A stretch of DNA of 64,000 nucleotides from a virus, in the IMG/VR virus record IMGVR_UViG_3300024258_001044, positions 1 to 64,000 of that record. One strand, 5' to 3'. The first letter of the stretch is position 1. Each line of letters begins with the position of its first letter. The position numbers and the translations under genes are program-made. Positions 49,254 to 58,015 of the stretch are shown here, piece after piece. The notes under the pieces were generated by a model. It saw only the letters and a program-made list of their open reading frames with translations, made no database searches and had not been told where the DNA came from.

Positions 49254-49439
49254 TTACTTTCCAATACTAAAGTTAGAACAAGAATAAGCATCGCAACTTT
49301 TGGCCTTATTCTCTGTGTAGATTGTAGGAGTAGCCTGTGTCACCTTAGGAGAAAACGCGTCAGGAAAGAACGTCAGTCCGATAACCATTACCATGGAGCC
49401 AATAACGAAGCTTCCAACGGTGACCTCATAGAGACCCAT
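49254..49439 (-). CDS. 61-residue single-pass membrane protein
   Basis: A membrane segment at 5-26 (EVTVGSFVIGSMVMVIGLTF) is followed by a short polar tail with two cysteines. Its start overlaps the previous stop by one base. Function unknown. Confidence 0.65.
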   Translation of the reverse strand: MGLYEVTVGSFVIGSMVMVIGLTFFPDAFSPKVTQATPTIYTENKAKSCDAYSCSNFSIGK

Positions 49440-49729
49440 TACATTTCATCCGTCTGCTCATCTTCGTAAGCAATGAAAGGAGAAGTGGTAGAGAAGCGAA
49501 CTCTCTTGATCTCAGATGGATCATGACCATCCCAATCTTCAGAGTTGGGATACACCGTACTCAGAATGGTTCCATCCTTTAGCTCAACGTCATAGAACGT
49601 TTTGACATAGTCCCCAGGATAGTCAACCCACTCCTTTGACAAGAAGCGCGGATGAAACAGGATGTCATCTGCCTCACTGAATCCGATACCAAGAATGGTC
49701 TTCGGGTCGTGAGTGATAGAATGATCCAT
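49439..49729 (-). CDS. Unknown 96-residue protein
   Basis: Soluble; an acidic Asp-rich sequence with DWDGHDPSEI. Its stop overlaps the next start (TAATG). Function unknown. Confidence 0.65.
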   Translation of the reverse strand: MDHSITHDPKTILGIGFSEADDILFHPRFLSKEWVDYPGDYVKTFYDVELKDGTILSTVYPNSEDWDGHDPSEIKRVRFSTTSPFIAYEDEQTDEM

Positions 49730-49731
49730 GA

Positions 49732-49992
49732 TTACTCCTTTGAGAATAGAGAGATAAATCTGAGAGCAGAGAGGATTCCAGAGATCACAGTCATTGTCAC
49801 AAGAACAGTGAGCTGCGGGTCCTTACCGAAAACCCATGCAAAGAATCCTGCGATGATGCCGAAAAACGTCCAAAGCATAAAGTCGAGAAGAATACCTCCG
49901 ATAATGCTGCTCCGCTTTTTGAAAAGGCCCATGAGAATAAGGAGGGCCCAAGAGAGCCCCGTAATCATAAAGAACAACTGTGGGTCAAACAT
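49732..49992 (-). CDS. Three-segment membrane protein
   Basis: The ATG at 49992 follows GGTGCGGAA. 86 residues with hydrophobic segments at about 3-22, 30-52 and 57-75. Function unknown. Confidence 0.65.
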   Translation of the reverse strand: MFDPQLFFMITGLSWALLILMGLFKKRSSIIGGILLDFMLWTFFGIIAGFFAWVFGKDPQLTVLVTMTVISGILSALRFISLFSKE

Positions 49993-50311
49993 TTCCGCAC
50001 CTACTGTTAAGGTTGTTAAGATCAAATCCATTAGTACCGATACATAGCTGCTGCTTCACTTTGAAACCTGCGAGCAAGGAATCGATAGAGATAAAGAGAG
50101 CCTCCGTCTCTGTACCTTCAGAGAATTCTACGATTCCAAAGGGCTCGTAGTATGTACCTCTGTCCTTGTAAAGAGTGACTTCACGTTCCCCATTGAGAGT
50201 GAAACCACAGAAGCCAAGCTTGTTCATCCAAATGAACAGACCAGTGAAGAAGAACTCCCTGATGTGATCATTGCTAAGAAGAGGGCTAACCTCTTCATCC
50301 GAAGTAGACAT
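49985..50311 (-). CDS. Unknown 108-residue protein
   Basis: Soluble, beta-type, with an acidic N-terminus (STSDEEVSPLLSND). It overlaps the membrane-protein gene by 8 bases. Function unknown. Confidence 0.65.
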   Translation of the reverse strand: MSTSDEEVSPLLSNDHIREFFFTGLFIWMNKLGFCGFTLNGEREVTLYKDRGTYYEPFGIVEFSEGTETEALFISIDSLLAGFKVKQQLCIGTNGFDLNNLNSRCGNV

Positions 50312-50381
50312 GCTTACTCCTTTAGAGCCAAAGACAACCTATAATTAAATAGGATCATCATCAATGATGAGAACCTTCACT

Positions 50382-50639
50382 TTAGATTTCTTCAAGCATG
50401 TTGTAGTAATGGTCAGACTGCTCACTCTTATCCAAGCCACCAAACAAAACCCTTTCATTGCAGATTTCGTCATGATAGCCGCAGACATAGACGAACAGTT
50501 CCCCTCCCCTCTTCAGAAGCGGAAGCAAATCAGGATCAATGCGATCAAGGCGAAGCTTCTTTGTAAGCTTCTCTTCAATAACCTCAGTGTCGTAGGTTTC
50601 CTTGGTAAGCTTCCGATCATAAGGGATAAGATGGATCAT
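50382..50639 (-). CDS. Unknown 85-residue protein
   Basis: The ATG at 50639 (MIHLIPYDRK) directly follows the upstream stop. Soluble and charged. The site is weak, so the start is uncertain. Function unknown. Confidence 0.6.
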   Translation of the reverse strand: MIHLIPYDRKLTKETYDTEVIEEKLTKKLRLDRIDPDLLPLLKRGGELFVYVCGYHDEICNERVLFGGLDKSEQSDHYYNMLEEI

Positions 50640-50640
50640 T

Positions 50641-50841
50641 CTAGTAAGCCGAGTTCTTGGAGGAAAAAGAAGCTCCAGCAATTACTACGAAAATCAGTGA
50701 AGACCAAATCCCAATGTGCATTGAGATCAGACTGGCCGCAGTATGATAATTAATCACAGAGACGATAGACGAAGCAAACCCGCAGAACAGACAGTAAGCC
50801 GCCTCAAAAAGAATGACCTTGGTTTGAAGAGAGAGCTTCAC
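50641..50841 (-). CDS. Small membrane protein
   Basis: The GTG at 50841 overlaps the upstream stop (GTGA), which decides the start. 66 residues with two hydrophobic segments (about 8-28 and 38-58). Function unknown. Confidence 0.6.
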   Translation of the reverse strand: MKLSLQTKVILFEAAYCLFCGFASSIVSVINYHTAASLISMHIGIWSSLIFVVIAGASFSSKNSAY

Positions 50842-51122
50842 TGTCCCATCCCCTGCACCCAAAGATACATGAAGGCACCAGAGATAATGGGAAGGACCAT
50901 GATGACCCCACAGAGAAGGTAAGCCAGCCAACGATACTTGTTAGCGATAACCTCTCCAGCCTCCTTAAACGCCTGCTGCTCTTCGTCAGAATCACACCCA
51001 GGGAATAGCTGAACCAGAGTCTTGCAGCTACAGCAAGTCTCGCACGCTTCACAGGAAGAACACAGTTCGTCAAGATCACACTCGAAAAAACAGCATCCAC
51101 AAATAGATTCAGGACTCTTCAT
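50838..51122 (-). CDS. Cys-rich protein with C-terminal membrane segment
   Basis: The ATG at 51122 follows AAGGTACATGTA. 94 residues; the first 45 contain eleven cysteines (ICGCCFFECD, CSSCEACETCCSCK), and a hydrophobic segment at 70-90 anchors it. It may bind metal or form disulfides. Function unknown. Confidence 0.65.
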   Translation of the reverse strand: MKSPESICGCCFFECDLDELCSSCEACETCCSCKTLVQLFPGCDSDEEQQAFKEAGEVIANKYRWLAYLLCGVIMVLPIISGAFMYLWVQGMGQ

Positions 51123-51155
51123 TACATGTACCTTTTTTTTAAATTGATTCTGCAA

Positions 51156-51923
51156 CTACCACTTAATTGTGTAGACCTTGATACCCTTACTCTTTGCCAG
51201 AGCCTCAATCTTCTTATGCTCATTTGCAGACAAAGGATAGTTGCTTCGGAAATCTGAAATGATAAGAATCGTTTCTCCATGATTCATTTCTTTCAGCACC
51301 GTCCAGTATGAATACCAAATCTCTGTGCCGCCAGCAGGTGTCACTGTGTTGACGTACTGTCCATCACGACAGTTAGTCATCTTCGACAGGATCACCTTTG
51401 AACCATAGGGGAAATCATACTCCGTTATCTGAGACCAATGGGAAGAGATAGATCCAGAAGCGTCAATCAAATAGACATCAGCCTTTACCGCATCCATGTT
51501 CCGAGTCATCCAATCCTTTCGGGTTGAAATGACAGCCTTTCTATCAGCCTCGGTATGATTGTGAGAGTTCGTCTCACCATAGAAAGCTATTGAGCTACGC
51601 TTGCTCTTGCTCCCAACATACTTTCGAACAGCATTTGCCCGACGTTGTGAGAGACTTAGGTTGTGACTGGAATTGCCGCATGAGTCAGCGTAGCCAGAGA
51701 TATGAAAGTTGCCAGATACTCTCTGAAGGTAAGCGTCAAGCTTCCTCTTCGCAAAATCTGAAAGCTCAGAAGAGTCTTCAGCAAATGTGACGTAGGTTTC
51801 GCCCGGCTTCTTTTGCTTCACCCGATTCTCTCGCACTTCGCAAATACAATCCTTGACAGCACAACGATCAGCACCGCTTGCATATGCAGGATTGAACAGC
51901 AAAGAAAGAATCAGGGAAATCAT
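51156..51923 (-). CDS. Exported OmpA-like plus vWA protein
   Basis: 254 residues starting with a signal peptide (MISLILSLLFNPAYASGA). An OmpA-type peptidoglycan-associating domain follows (FHISGYADSCGNSSHNLSLS, QRRANAVRKYV), then a vWA domain with DASGSISSHW (MIDAS). Such domains tether proteins to peptidoglycan. The combination suggests an envelope protein acting on the host cell wall or a surface partner. Fusion of these two domains is uncommon. Confidence 0.8.
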   Translation of the reverse strand: MISLILSLLFNPAYASGADRCAVKDCICEVRENRVKQKKPGETYVTFAEDSSELSDFAKRKLDAYLQRVSGNFHISGYADSCGNSSHNLSLSQRRANAVRKYVGSKSKRSSIAFYGETNSHNHTEADRKAVISTRKDWMTRNMDAVKADVYLIDASGSISSHWSQITEYDFPYGSKVILSKMTNCRDGQYVNTVTPAGGTEIWYSYWTVLKEMNHGETILIISDFRSNYPLSANEHKKIEALAKSKGIKVYTIKW

Positions 51924-51990
51924 TATCGCTTTCAGAGACTCATGGTGAATCGGGTAGCACACGCAATAGGACAAACAGTAGGAGTGGTAC

Positions 51991-52152
51991 TCACTTGTTA
52001 CACTCAGAGCAACGAATGCAACGAGTGCAGTTACGCATCTTCTTCGCCTTATTCTTATTCAATTGCGCCACGGTCATCACAACGTTGACAACCACGAAAC
52101 CAAAGCACGCCATGAAAAAGATGGTATAGCTGACAAACTCATTAAAGGGCAT
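51991..52152 (-). CDS. 53-residue membrane protein with CxxC tail
   Basis: Starts MPFNEFVSYTIFFMACFGF; its membrane segment covers about 5-30 and the tail contains CTRCIRCSEC, three CxxC pairs, after a basic stretch. Its start overlaps the upstream stop (TAATG). Function unknown. Confidence 0.7.
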   Translation of the reverse strand: MPFNEFVSYTIFFMACFGFVVVNVVMTVAQLNKNKAKKMRNCTRCIRCSECNK

Positions 52153-52847
52153 TACGAATCCAAGTCATAGTCAGAAAGAGCATTCCGAATCGTGACACCG
52201 TCTCGCTCGTATACTCTCATCGGAAGAAGAGGGTTGGGAGTGTTCGCGTCATCCGCAATCTCAATCGGAGTAAAAGACACTCGGACAAAGGTGCGGTGAG
52301 TTCCAGGCTCAATGGAGGGCCTGCGATGAATGAAGTAAGGGTCAAAGCAATAGAGTGTGTGAGGCTTAAGCCTTCTCACATCCAAGCTCGCCCTGTTCTG
52401 AATGTACCACTGAACGTTATGAACCAAAGGATCAAAGTCATCAGGGAATTCAATGGGCTGAACCAGATACTCTGTCGGAGTATGGTTCACAGCAACGTAG
52501 TTCGACTCAGGAATGTGTGTGATGAAGGTAGAGAAGCCGTCAACATGCCACTCATCGTCAGTGACACTACGAACCTCTCCATGTCTCACAGTGACATAGC
52601 AGAAGCTGTGAGTCACTCCTACTTCCTCTCTCTGATACCGATAAGCCTCTTCGATCATATCACGAAGCCACTCAAGCTCAGAAGGGATTCGGAAGTCAGC
52701 GTTTCCTACCTTAACCAGCATCCGAAGAATGTACTGATCATCGAAAGGACACTCAAGATGGTAAGGGCCAACCTCTTCTGCCTCATTCGCACCGGCAAAG
52801 TGTTCGAGGCTTACAATCTGTCGAGCCCTTTCGCCGATAGACATCAC
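52152..52847 (-). CDS. 2-oxoglutarate/Fe(II)-dependent oxygenase
   Basis: 231 residues. DEWHVDGF (HxD) near 98-105 and HRTFVRVSF (with the distal His and Arg) near 186-194 form the double-stranded beta-helix iron site. It is longer than the enzyme at 37697-38104 and not obviously a duplicate. It may modify a base, amino acid or small metabolite; no target is evident. Confidence 0.82.
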   Translation of the reverse strand: MMSIGERARQIVSLEHFAGANEAEEVGPYHLECPFDDQYILRMLVKVGNADFRIPSELEWLRDMIEEAYRYQREEVGVTHSFCYVTVRHGEVRSVTDDEWHVDGFSTFITHIPESNYVAVNHTPTEYLVQPIEFPDDFDPLVHNVQWYIQNRASLDVRRLKPHTLYCFDPYFIHRRPSIEPGTHRTFVRVSFTPIEIADDANTPNPLLPMRVYERDGVTIRNALSDYDLDS

Positions 52848-52899
52848 TACACTTCCTTATGATTCTCGTTTGCAGCTTCGATGCGGAATTTCCCTGTTA

Positions 52900-53211
52900 T
52901 CAGTGGACACTTGTTCCTCCAATGATGTTGGAGCTAGAACGAAACGCCTCCTTCACTCCCTCTTCATGAATTTTATACAGACGCTGACCCTCTTCTCCGC
53001 GACTCCACCGCTCTTTCATGTAAACAGTTTTCTCCGGCCACCCAGAACAAGCGAGATTCAATCCGTAAGTGAAACCACAATGAAAGGCATCCCTCTCAAT
53101 TGTGCCCTCAGCATACTTGTCGTAACCAGAAACAGGACGCTTCTCTCTCTTGGGCTGGACAGTGTCGTCAAAGCCAAAGAGACTAAGAATCCAACGCAGA
53201 AGGTTTCTCAT
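52900..53211 (-). CDS. Unknown 103-residue protein
   Basis: The ATG at 53211 (MRNLLRWILS) follows GAGAGGAATTGAT; the open frame upstream of it overlaps the next gene. The first 15 residues are hydrophobic, possibly a membrane anchor. Function unknown. Confidence 0.65.
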   Translation of the reverse strand: MRNLLRWILSLFGFDDTVQPKREKRPVSGYDKYAEGTIERDAFHCGFTYGLNLACSGWPEKTVYMKERWSRGEEGQRLYKIHEEGVKEAFRSSSNIIGGTSVH

Positions 53212-53212
53212 A

Positions 53213-53425
53213 TCAATTCCTCTCAGGAAGGTTGCGGAAGTTCGGAATACTGGTGTAGCCATAGACTCCGTGTTCCTTGCCACACTCTGGACACTCAGCT
53301 TTGTAAGAGTAAAGGCGCTTGTAAACATCCGACCTTGTGATCTGGAAGGTAACGCCGCAACTCCAACTGAAACACCGAATGGTCTGACTCCACGGAGGTT
53401 TCTCTCGATCCAAAACAGTCGCCAT
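53213..53425 (-). CDS. Unknown 70-residue protein with zinc-type Cys pair
   Basis: The ATG at 53425 (MATVLDREKPPW) follows AAAGGGGTAAACTG. CFSWSC and CPECGKE may form a zinc site. Function unknown. Confidence 0.65.
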   Translation of the reverse strand: MATVLDREKPPWSQTIRCFSWSCGVTFQITRSDVYKRLYSYKAECPECGKEHGVYGYTSIPNFRNLPERN

Positions 53426-53451
53426 CAGTTTACCCCTTTGAGGCCCTACCC

Positions 53452-53769
53452 TCAAGTATCGAAGGTTGCCGCCAATTCATTGATCAGAGACATCACGTCT
53501 TCATGCCAAAGATTCACAATAGAATGTGGCACGGAGTCTGGAAAGTCTCCCTTCTCTCCACACAAATCTTCGACCCATTCCCACACAATCTCATTCAAAC
53601 ACACAGGCTCCCGTGAGGTCAGATTGAAATGGACAGCTCTGCGATACAAAGTTTTGATGTCAGCATTAGAGAGAAGACGACCAGTTGGCGGACGCTCTTT
53701 GTAGCAATTGGAACACACGGGAATTCTCTCAATCTCTCCGAGACCCGTGCCACAACAGTCTGTATACAC
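53452..53769 (-). CDS. Unknown 105-residue protein with N-terminal zinc motif
   Basis: GTG start at 53769 with AAGG upstream. CCGTG ... CSNCYKE at 5-24 is a zinc-type pair; the rest is helical with Trp. Function unknown. Confidence 0.65.
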   Translation of the reverse strand: MYTDCCGTGLGEIERIPVCSNCYKERPPTGRLLSNADIKTLYRRAVHFNLTSREPVCLNEIVWEWVEDLCGEKGDFPDSVPHSIVNLWHEDVMSLINELAATFDT

Positions 53770-53831
53770 TTTGCTTTGCCTTATATGTAAACCTCAGAAA
53801 AAAATTCTGAGTAAAAAATTTCGAGTTAGGG

Positions 53832-54026
53832 TTACTCGTCCCAATTCTCTGGGAGATACACTCGATCATCAGAACACTTTGTAGCATTCAGAATGCCCGT
53901 AAGCTCTCCAGAGTCCGAACATTGCTCCCAAATCATTTTTTCAAGCTTGAAATAAGCATCCCTCGTGATGCCATGATCGTCGTCAAGCAAAGAGATCAAA
54001 AGGTTTCGCCAGTCAGTGATTGTCAT
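53832..54026 (-). CDS. Unknown 64-residue protein
   Basis: Acidic, helical, no motif. The start overlaps the upstream stop by ATGA. Function unknown. Confidence 0.6.
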   Translation of the reverse strand: MTITDWRNLLISLLDDDHGITRDAYFKLEKMIWEQCSDSGELTGILNATKCSDDRVYLPENWDE

Positions 54027-54253
54027 GCCATATCTCCAATGTTTGTATGAACCTTTCGGAACGTGTCTTCTCTGTAGAAGTTACGGAATGACCAGACGGT
54101 GAATGTCTTTCCCGGCCACGCTCTCTTACCTCTATTGATAACACCCCGAAGAGTCTTAAGATCACGAATGATCAGCTTGCCGTCAGTCCCCAAAGGAGTC
54201 CCGCCAATCTCTACGTCACCCAGACAAAGAAAGTAATTCATCGCAAACCTCAA
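54023..54253 (-). CDS. Unknown 76-residue protein
   Basis: Soluble, mixed fold with an Arg/Gly-rich middle (RGVINRGKRAWPGK). Function unknown. Confidence 0.62.
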   Translation of the reverse strand: MRFAMNYFLCLGDVEIGGTPLGTDGKLIIRDLKTLRGVINRGKRAWPGKTFTVWSFRNFYREDTFRKVHTNIGDMA

Positions 54254-54279
54254 GGCACTTGTGTGTGTCCGTATGTATG

Positions 54280-54642
54280 TCAGTCAGCCTCAATATCGAG
54301 ATGACCATTCAGGTACAGATCCCCAAGCGCAAAGTGCGCCAGGAAATCGTAAGTAAGCTCGTCAGTAATCGAGATCCAAGAATCAGTGGCCGGACACCAG
54401 ACCATCACACTCTCATAGCCAAGCTCACGAGCAAACCAGTTCATCGCAGGAATGCTGCGAGTCACAAGGACGAACTCGAATGTCTCGTCTTCCGTTTCAT
54501 GAAGGTCTTCGATTTGACGGTACTCACACAGACGATCACGCACACTCCTGGGTGAAAGTGTGAGGCCGAAGTCGTCAATCATTACCTGATTGTGACTGGC
54601 GTTTGGGAAGACACAGTCGTCGCGAATGATGTAGAGAAGCAT
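54280..54642 (-). CDS. Unknown 120-residue protein
   Basis: The ATG at 54642 (MLLYIIRDDCVF) follows AGAGGGTCC. Soluble, mixed fold. Function unknown. Confidence 0.65.
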   Translation of the reverse strand: MLLYIIRDDCVFPNASHNQVMIDDFGLTLSPRSVRDRLCEYRQIEDLHETEDETFEFVLVTRSIPAMNWFARELGYESVMVWCPATDSWISITDELTYDFLAHFALGDLYLNGHLDIEAD

Positions 54643-54767
54643 GGACCCTCTATGTAGCTTATACAAAAAGTTGTAAAAAATTACCTGTGTGCGAAGTAAC
54701 ACAGTGTGCGGTACTTAAACCCGTCACCGTAGAAAACTTCAAGATGTATGCGATTCTCTATATCGCG

Positions 54768-54850
54768 TTTCCACAGGAAAAAGTGTTTTTTCTCAGAAAA
54801 AGAGGTTCCGTTTCTACAGGAAAAGTCGATCTCTCTGAGAAAAAGAGTAA
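54768..54850 (-). repeat. Imperfect tandem repeat in non-coding gap
   Basis: Two copies of about 40 bases, each with TTTC(C/T)ACAGGAAAA, then T(C/G)AGAAAAAGAG. They lie in the 290-base gap 54643-54935. Perhaps protein-binding sites; no promoter copy was found in this gap. Confidence 0.55.
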
Positions 54851-54935
54851 GTGTGTACCGGATTAAGTCGAACTCTGAACCACAGACAGCGCAAGTAACT
54901 GTATTACCTACGCTATCTATGACATCATATAGGAA

Positions 54936-55139
54936 TCAGAACTGATTCAGATCGAACAGGACTTCGAGTCCGTTGTCCTTTGACTTCCGATCAGATGATG
55001 CTCTGCTCCGGCGAAGCTTCTTCATCTTTTGTCCGTTGGGAACGCGAGTGATCTCCCCACCACTCTCAAGGAATGCAGCGACATCATTGCTATCCTTCTC
55101 GCGATCCTTGGTTCTATCATCGTATCGGTGAAACGCCAT
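54936..55139 (-). CDS. Unknown 67-residue basic protein
   Basis: Charged, with a basic stretch (KMKKLRRSRASSDRKSK), likely nucleic-acid-binding or disordered. First gene after promoter copy 10. Function unknown. Confidence 0.65.
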   Translation of the reverse strand: MAFHRYDDRTKDREKDSNDVAAFLESGGEITRVPNGQKMKKLRRSRASSDRKSKDNGLEVLFDLNQF

Positions 55140-55189
55140 TGTTAAACTCCTGACAGTTGGGTCTGATTGATCCGGTACAGTTCAACTAC

Positions 55190-55222
55190 TGATAACGTCC
55201 TATGAGAAAATTAGAATAGAGC
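55190..55222 (-). promoter_or_regulatory. Phage promoter copy 10
   Basis: On the minus strand it reads CTATTCTAATTTTCTC, ATAGGACGTTATCAG. It lies 51 bases ahead of the 67-residue gene. Confidence 0.6.
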
Positions 55223-55364
55223 GATGCTTATCACATTCTTATCAGTAAAGGATAGTTCGATTTGCTCTCTGGATTGAATGCCATAGTATGTACCCTAAGG
55301 AGTTGAGTGGTATGTGCTGGTATGTTTGAGTCTTGAATGATGATAGATAGACATGTTAAACCTG

Positions 55365-55790
55365 ATGTTAAAGTTTTCACCCCGGTGGTGGGTGGTGCCG
55401 TGCAAAACTTTTCTCCCCGGTGGGGGCAGGGTTAGATGATGGTGTGTTGTGGTGATACATTGTTCTTTTCTAAATAACTGGTAGGGGGTTATAGGGTTAT
55501 GGAAGAGCCCTGTAAGGGACTTTTTCACTTACTAACTGTTAGGTAGACCTTCGGGAGAACCTTCAACACACCGTCGAGAATAGAAGAGGTAGATAAGTGC
55601 GGTAGTTAATTACAAAGAAAAAACTATCGTTTACTGGGTAAATTATCCGGGCCAAACCAAGTCATTCAATTGGCATCTTCTGAAACTGAATGCGGCGTGT
55701 ACATATTCGAACAGCCATGCCGGGAAGGGTGGTCTATGTTCGTTTGATAAGGATGTAAATCTTTTCTCCCCGGAGGGGACGAGGCTAAAC
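55365..55790. repeat. Gene-free stretch with GGGG(A/T)GAAAA elements
   Basis: The 560 bases 55223-55784 hold no convincing gene. Three copies of the element CCGGGG(A/T)GAAAA (minus strand) occur at about 55374, 55408 and 55757, two of them joined by a GC-rich inverted repeat. An open 77-codon frame here was rejected. Confidence 0.6.
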
Positions 55791-56030
55791 CTCTCCCCTT
55801 ATCTCGTGGCGTTCAACCTTGATCAGTTCCCCGCTTCCAAGCAGACCAATCATCGTGGTGGGCCAGTCAGTCATTCCCCAAAAGTAGAACGAATATGACT
55901 TCACCTGGAACCGTTCGATAAACTCCACACCACAGTCATGGTAATGGAATCCCATCCATCCAATTCCCTTGTAGCTTGTGAGCTTATAGAATCCGTGCGG
56001 AAGCAGATTGATCCAGACCGGAGGACTCAC
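55785..56030 (-). CDS. Unknown 81-residue protein
   Basis: The GTG at 56030 overlaps the upstream stop (GTGA). Aromatic-rich (Tyr, Trp, Phe), with no membrane segment. Function unknown. Confidence 0.62.
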   Translation of the reverse strand: MSPPVWINLLPHGFYKLTSYKGIGWMGFHYHDCGVEFIERFQVKSYSFYFWGMTDWPTTMIGLLGSGELIKVERHEIRGEV

Positions 56031-56656
56031 TTGTCACGCAGGAGTCTGAAGACCTTCAGAAGCGTCTTGTTGGTTTGTGCCACCGCATCACCCTCCAAGA
56101 TAGGCTCAGCGTCATAAGCCCTCTTGACGGTCCACTGTGAAAGCCCCTTATGCGGCGCGAACAGATCTGGTCTGGACTTTACGGCTGCCATCACGTCACC
56201 TACGGTGAGGCCCGAGTAACCAACCTCCAAAAGAATCTTGGTCAATTTGGAGATGCCGATCCCACCAGTGGTTATTTGTCGTACGAGAGCGTAGGAATAT
56301 CCAACGATCTGCCTTTTGCTTCCCGGCCTAACCGTGTAGCTCAGATCGATTTTCGAACCATTGGCGAAGCTCACCATCCACTTCTTTGGGAAGATGGGAA
56401 GGATTCCCTTTGCCCACGGTTGCGGCATGTACGCACGTCCGAGGTTGTCATCGAAACAGGTGAAGTCGCAGATTTTCCTGAAGAGCATTGACCGTGCTGG
56501 CTTACCACCAAGCTTCTCATTGACACTCAGGTGATAACGCGCCGCTTCCATGGTGACACCATGGAGCACTGTGAAGCTCTGGGAGTTGTCAGAGTACAGG
56601 CGAGTCTTTGCGATCACGTCAGGCTTGAGATTCTGGAAATTTTCCTTCGTCGCCAT
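56027..56656 (-). CDS. Unknown 209-residue protein
   Basis: The ATG at 56656 (MATKENFQNLKPD) follows GGGAGCAGGCA; the frame stays open further upstream without a site. Basic, with a Lys/Arg-rich middle and a helical C-terminus (possibly HTH). Function unknown. Confidence 0.68.
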   Translation of the reverse strand: MATKENFQNLKPDVIAKTRLYSDNSQSFTVLHGVTMEAARYHLSVNEKLGGKPARSMLFRKICDFTCFDDNLGRAYMPQPWAKGILPIFPKKWMVSFANGSKIDLSYTVRPGSKRQIVGYSYALVRQITTGGIGISKLTKILLEVGYSGLTVGDVMAAVKSRPDLFAPHKGLSQWTVKRAYDAEPILEGDAVAQTNKTLLKVFRLLRDK

Positions 56657-56799
56657 TGCCTGCTCCCTACCGTTTCGTGTATATGAAAGGACTATCACTA
56701 CGCGCCAAGATGAATCAGATCGTCCTACAACCTGATACTCTCCCGAATGGTATTGGTGAGTTACTCCGCTTTGTAGCGGACGCGTATATGTGGAGTACA

Positions 56800-56893
56800 C
56801 CCCGAGCACTCAAAAGAACACGGGATAAAACACCCTGTAGAGAGAAGAAGGCTGAACATGATGCATGTCCAGTATTCTTGTGAGTGTTCGGGG
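56800..56893 (-). ncRNA. Three-way-junction structured RNA
   Basis: On the minus strand CCCCGAACACTCA pairs with TGAGTGCTCGGGG; inside are CTGGACATG/CATGTTCAG and ACAGGG/CCCGTGT hairpins, giving a three-stem junction. It lies between the genes at 56901 and 56656. A promoter-like GGGTGTTTTAT falls in the third loop. It could be a regulatory RNA or an elaborate terminator. Confidence 0.45.
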
Positions 56894-56900
56894 TTACTCT

Positions 56901-57146
56901 TTATTCCGGAGGCTCAATCACGTTTGCGTTCGTGATTCTTTTCGCGAGTCCCACATGAACCGAAGTTGTGTGTGATTCGAAATGTCCAGCCGGAGCTGTG
57001 TAGTCGAAGACGATTTGTGCGCTTGCGTTTGGGCGAGTACCAATCAGCACTTCGTAAGACCACAGATCGAAACCGTCAGTACGCAGGTTCTTTGTTTCTG
57101 CTGGGACTCCATTATCCCAGGCTTTCACGACATCTCTACTTCTCAT
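56901..57146 (-). CDS. Conserved phage protein of unknown function
   Basis: The ATG at 57146 follows GGGGGAGTC. 81 residues; NGVPAETKNLRTDGFDLWSY and the C-terminal TTSVHVGLAKR resemble a small protein I know from other phages, where its role is unknown. Confidence 0.72.
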   Translation of the reverse strand: MRSRDVVKAWDNGVPAETKNLRTDGFDLWSYEVLIGTRPNASAQIVFDYTAPAGHFESHTTSVHVGLAKRITNANVIEPPE

Positions 57147-57938
57147 GACTCCCCCATTTTTGGTACTGTGGATGGTGTTATGTTTGGGTGTGCGGCGGCT
57201 ACCATTACTATCCTTACGCCTTATGCAATCAAAGAACGGGTGTGCGTGCCCTTCGAAAGCATTTACGTTGCGCTTAGACCAACACCTTACCAAGAAGTAA
57301 TCCGACCCAAACGTTACGACCGCATCTAATGCTGGTCGCCATGTCGTTACACATAGGGCTCGACGGGCCCTCGTCTATGTCCACCTTTATGGTTATCGTT
57401 TCGGACAGTCTCAACTGCATGTGCTACAATCAAGACACAATGAACGCAATTTTTATTCAACTCAACTCTGTCAACTTAACTCAATCGTTAGTCACTTAAG
57501 ATTCCCACTCGTTAACTGAGTGGCGGGCTAGTCGCCCACTAATCAAAACATGTCTGAACCTATTGGCTATCTAAGCGCGCGTGTCTTACGCAAGGATTGG
57601 GTTGTCTTGGCGGATGTCAGGGACGTGAAGGTAATGCTGTCTTACCGTCTATCCTCCCCTGCTACATCCTACCCCGCAGCAAATCCGGGGCATGGAGGGT
57701 TGCACTGGTTTCGTCTTTCGACATGGGCACCAGCCCCTCTTAAGAATCATATGCTCTAATCGCCCATCTTTTCGTCCACGGCTGAGCTTGTCCGTGGATG
57801 TGTGTCTCGGACAGGATCTTCCCCTGCATCTGGTCTACTATTCCCAACAGTCTTATTCGTAAACCCGGGCCGTATATACCACGCCGAAACGTGTGTTGGT
57901 TGAGCCCTGCGTATTGCCGCCTCCGAGAGTGTGTGAAG
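57147..57938 (-). other. ~790-base gene-free stretch with several hairpins
   Basis: No credible gene with a ribosome-binding site on either strand. Hairpins include TCCACGG/CCGTGGA (57775-57798), GGGC/GCCC and CCACTC/GAGTGG near 57520-57540, and GTC-GAAA-GAC near 57715. No promoter copy. Probably non-coding RNA; nothing more specific can be supported. Confidence 0.4.
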
Positions 57939-57941
57939 TGG

Positions 57942-58015
57942 TACCGCCTGCTGGACTCGAACCAGCGACCCCCGGCTTAGAAAGCCGACGCTCTATCCAA
58001 CTGAGCTAAGGCGGC
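57942..58015 (-). tRNA. tRNA-Arg(UCU)
   Basis: A regular cloverleaf: acceptor GCCGCCT/AGGCGGT, D arm GCTC/GAGC, anticodon arm TCGGC/GCCGG with loop TTTCTAA (TCT), T arm GCTGG/CCAGC with loop TTCGAGT, encoded CCA (57939-57941). It reads AGA. Together with tRNA-Arg(CCU) it covers both rare Arg codons. Confidence 0.95.

Noticed and set aside
55295-55528. 77-codon minus-strand frame
   Set aside because: It covers the GGGG(A/T)GAAAA repeats, is low in complexity and has no ribosome-binding site.
56800-56893. Purine riboswitch
   Set aside because: Three-stem shape only; the conserved purine-riboswitch core bases and kissing loops are not visible.
57550-57759. 69-codon plus-strand frame
   Set aside because: No site, no motif, and the region has strong hairpins; more likely non-coding RNA.
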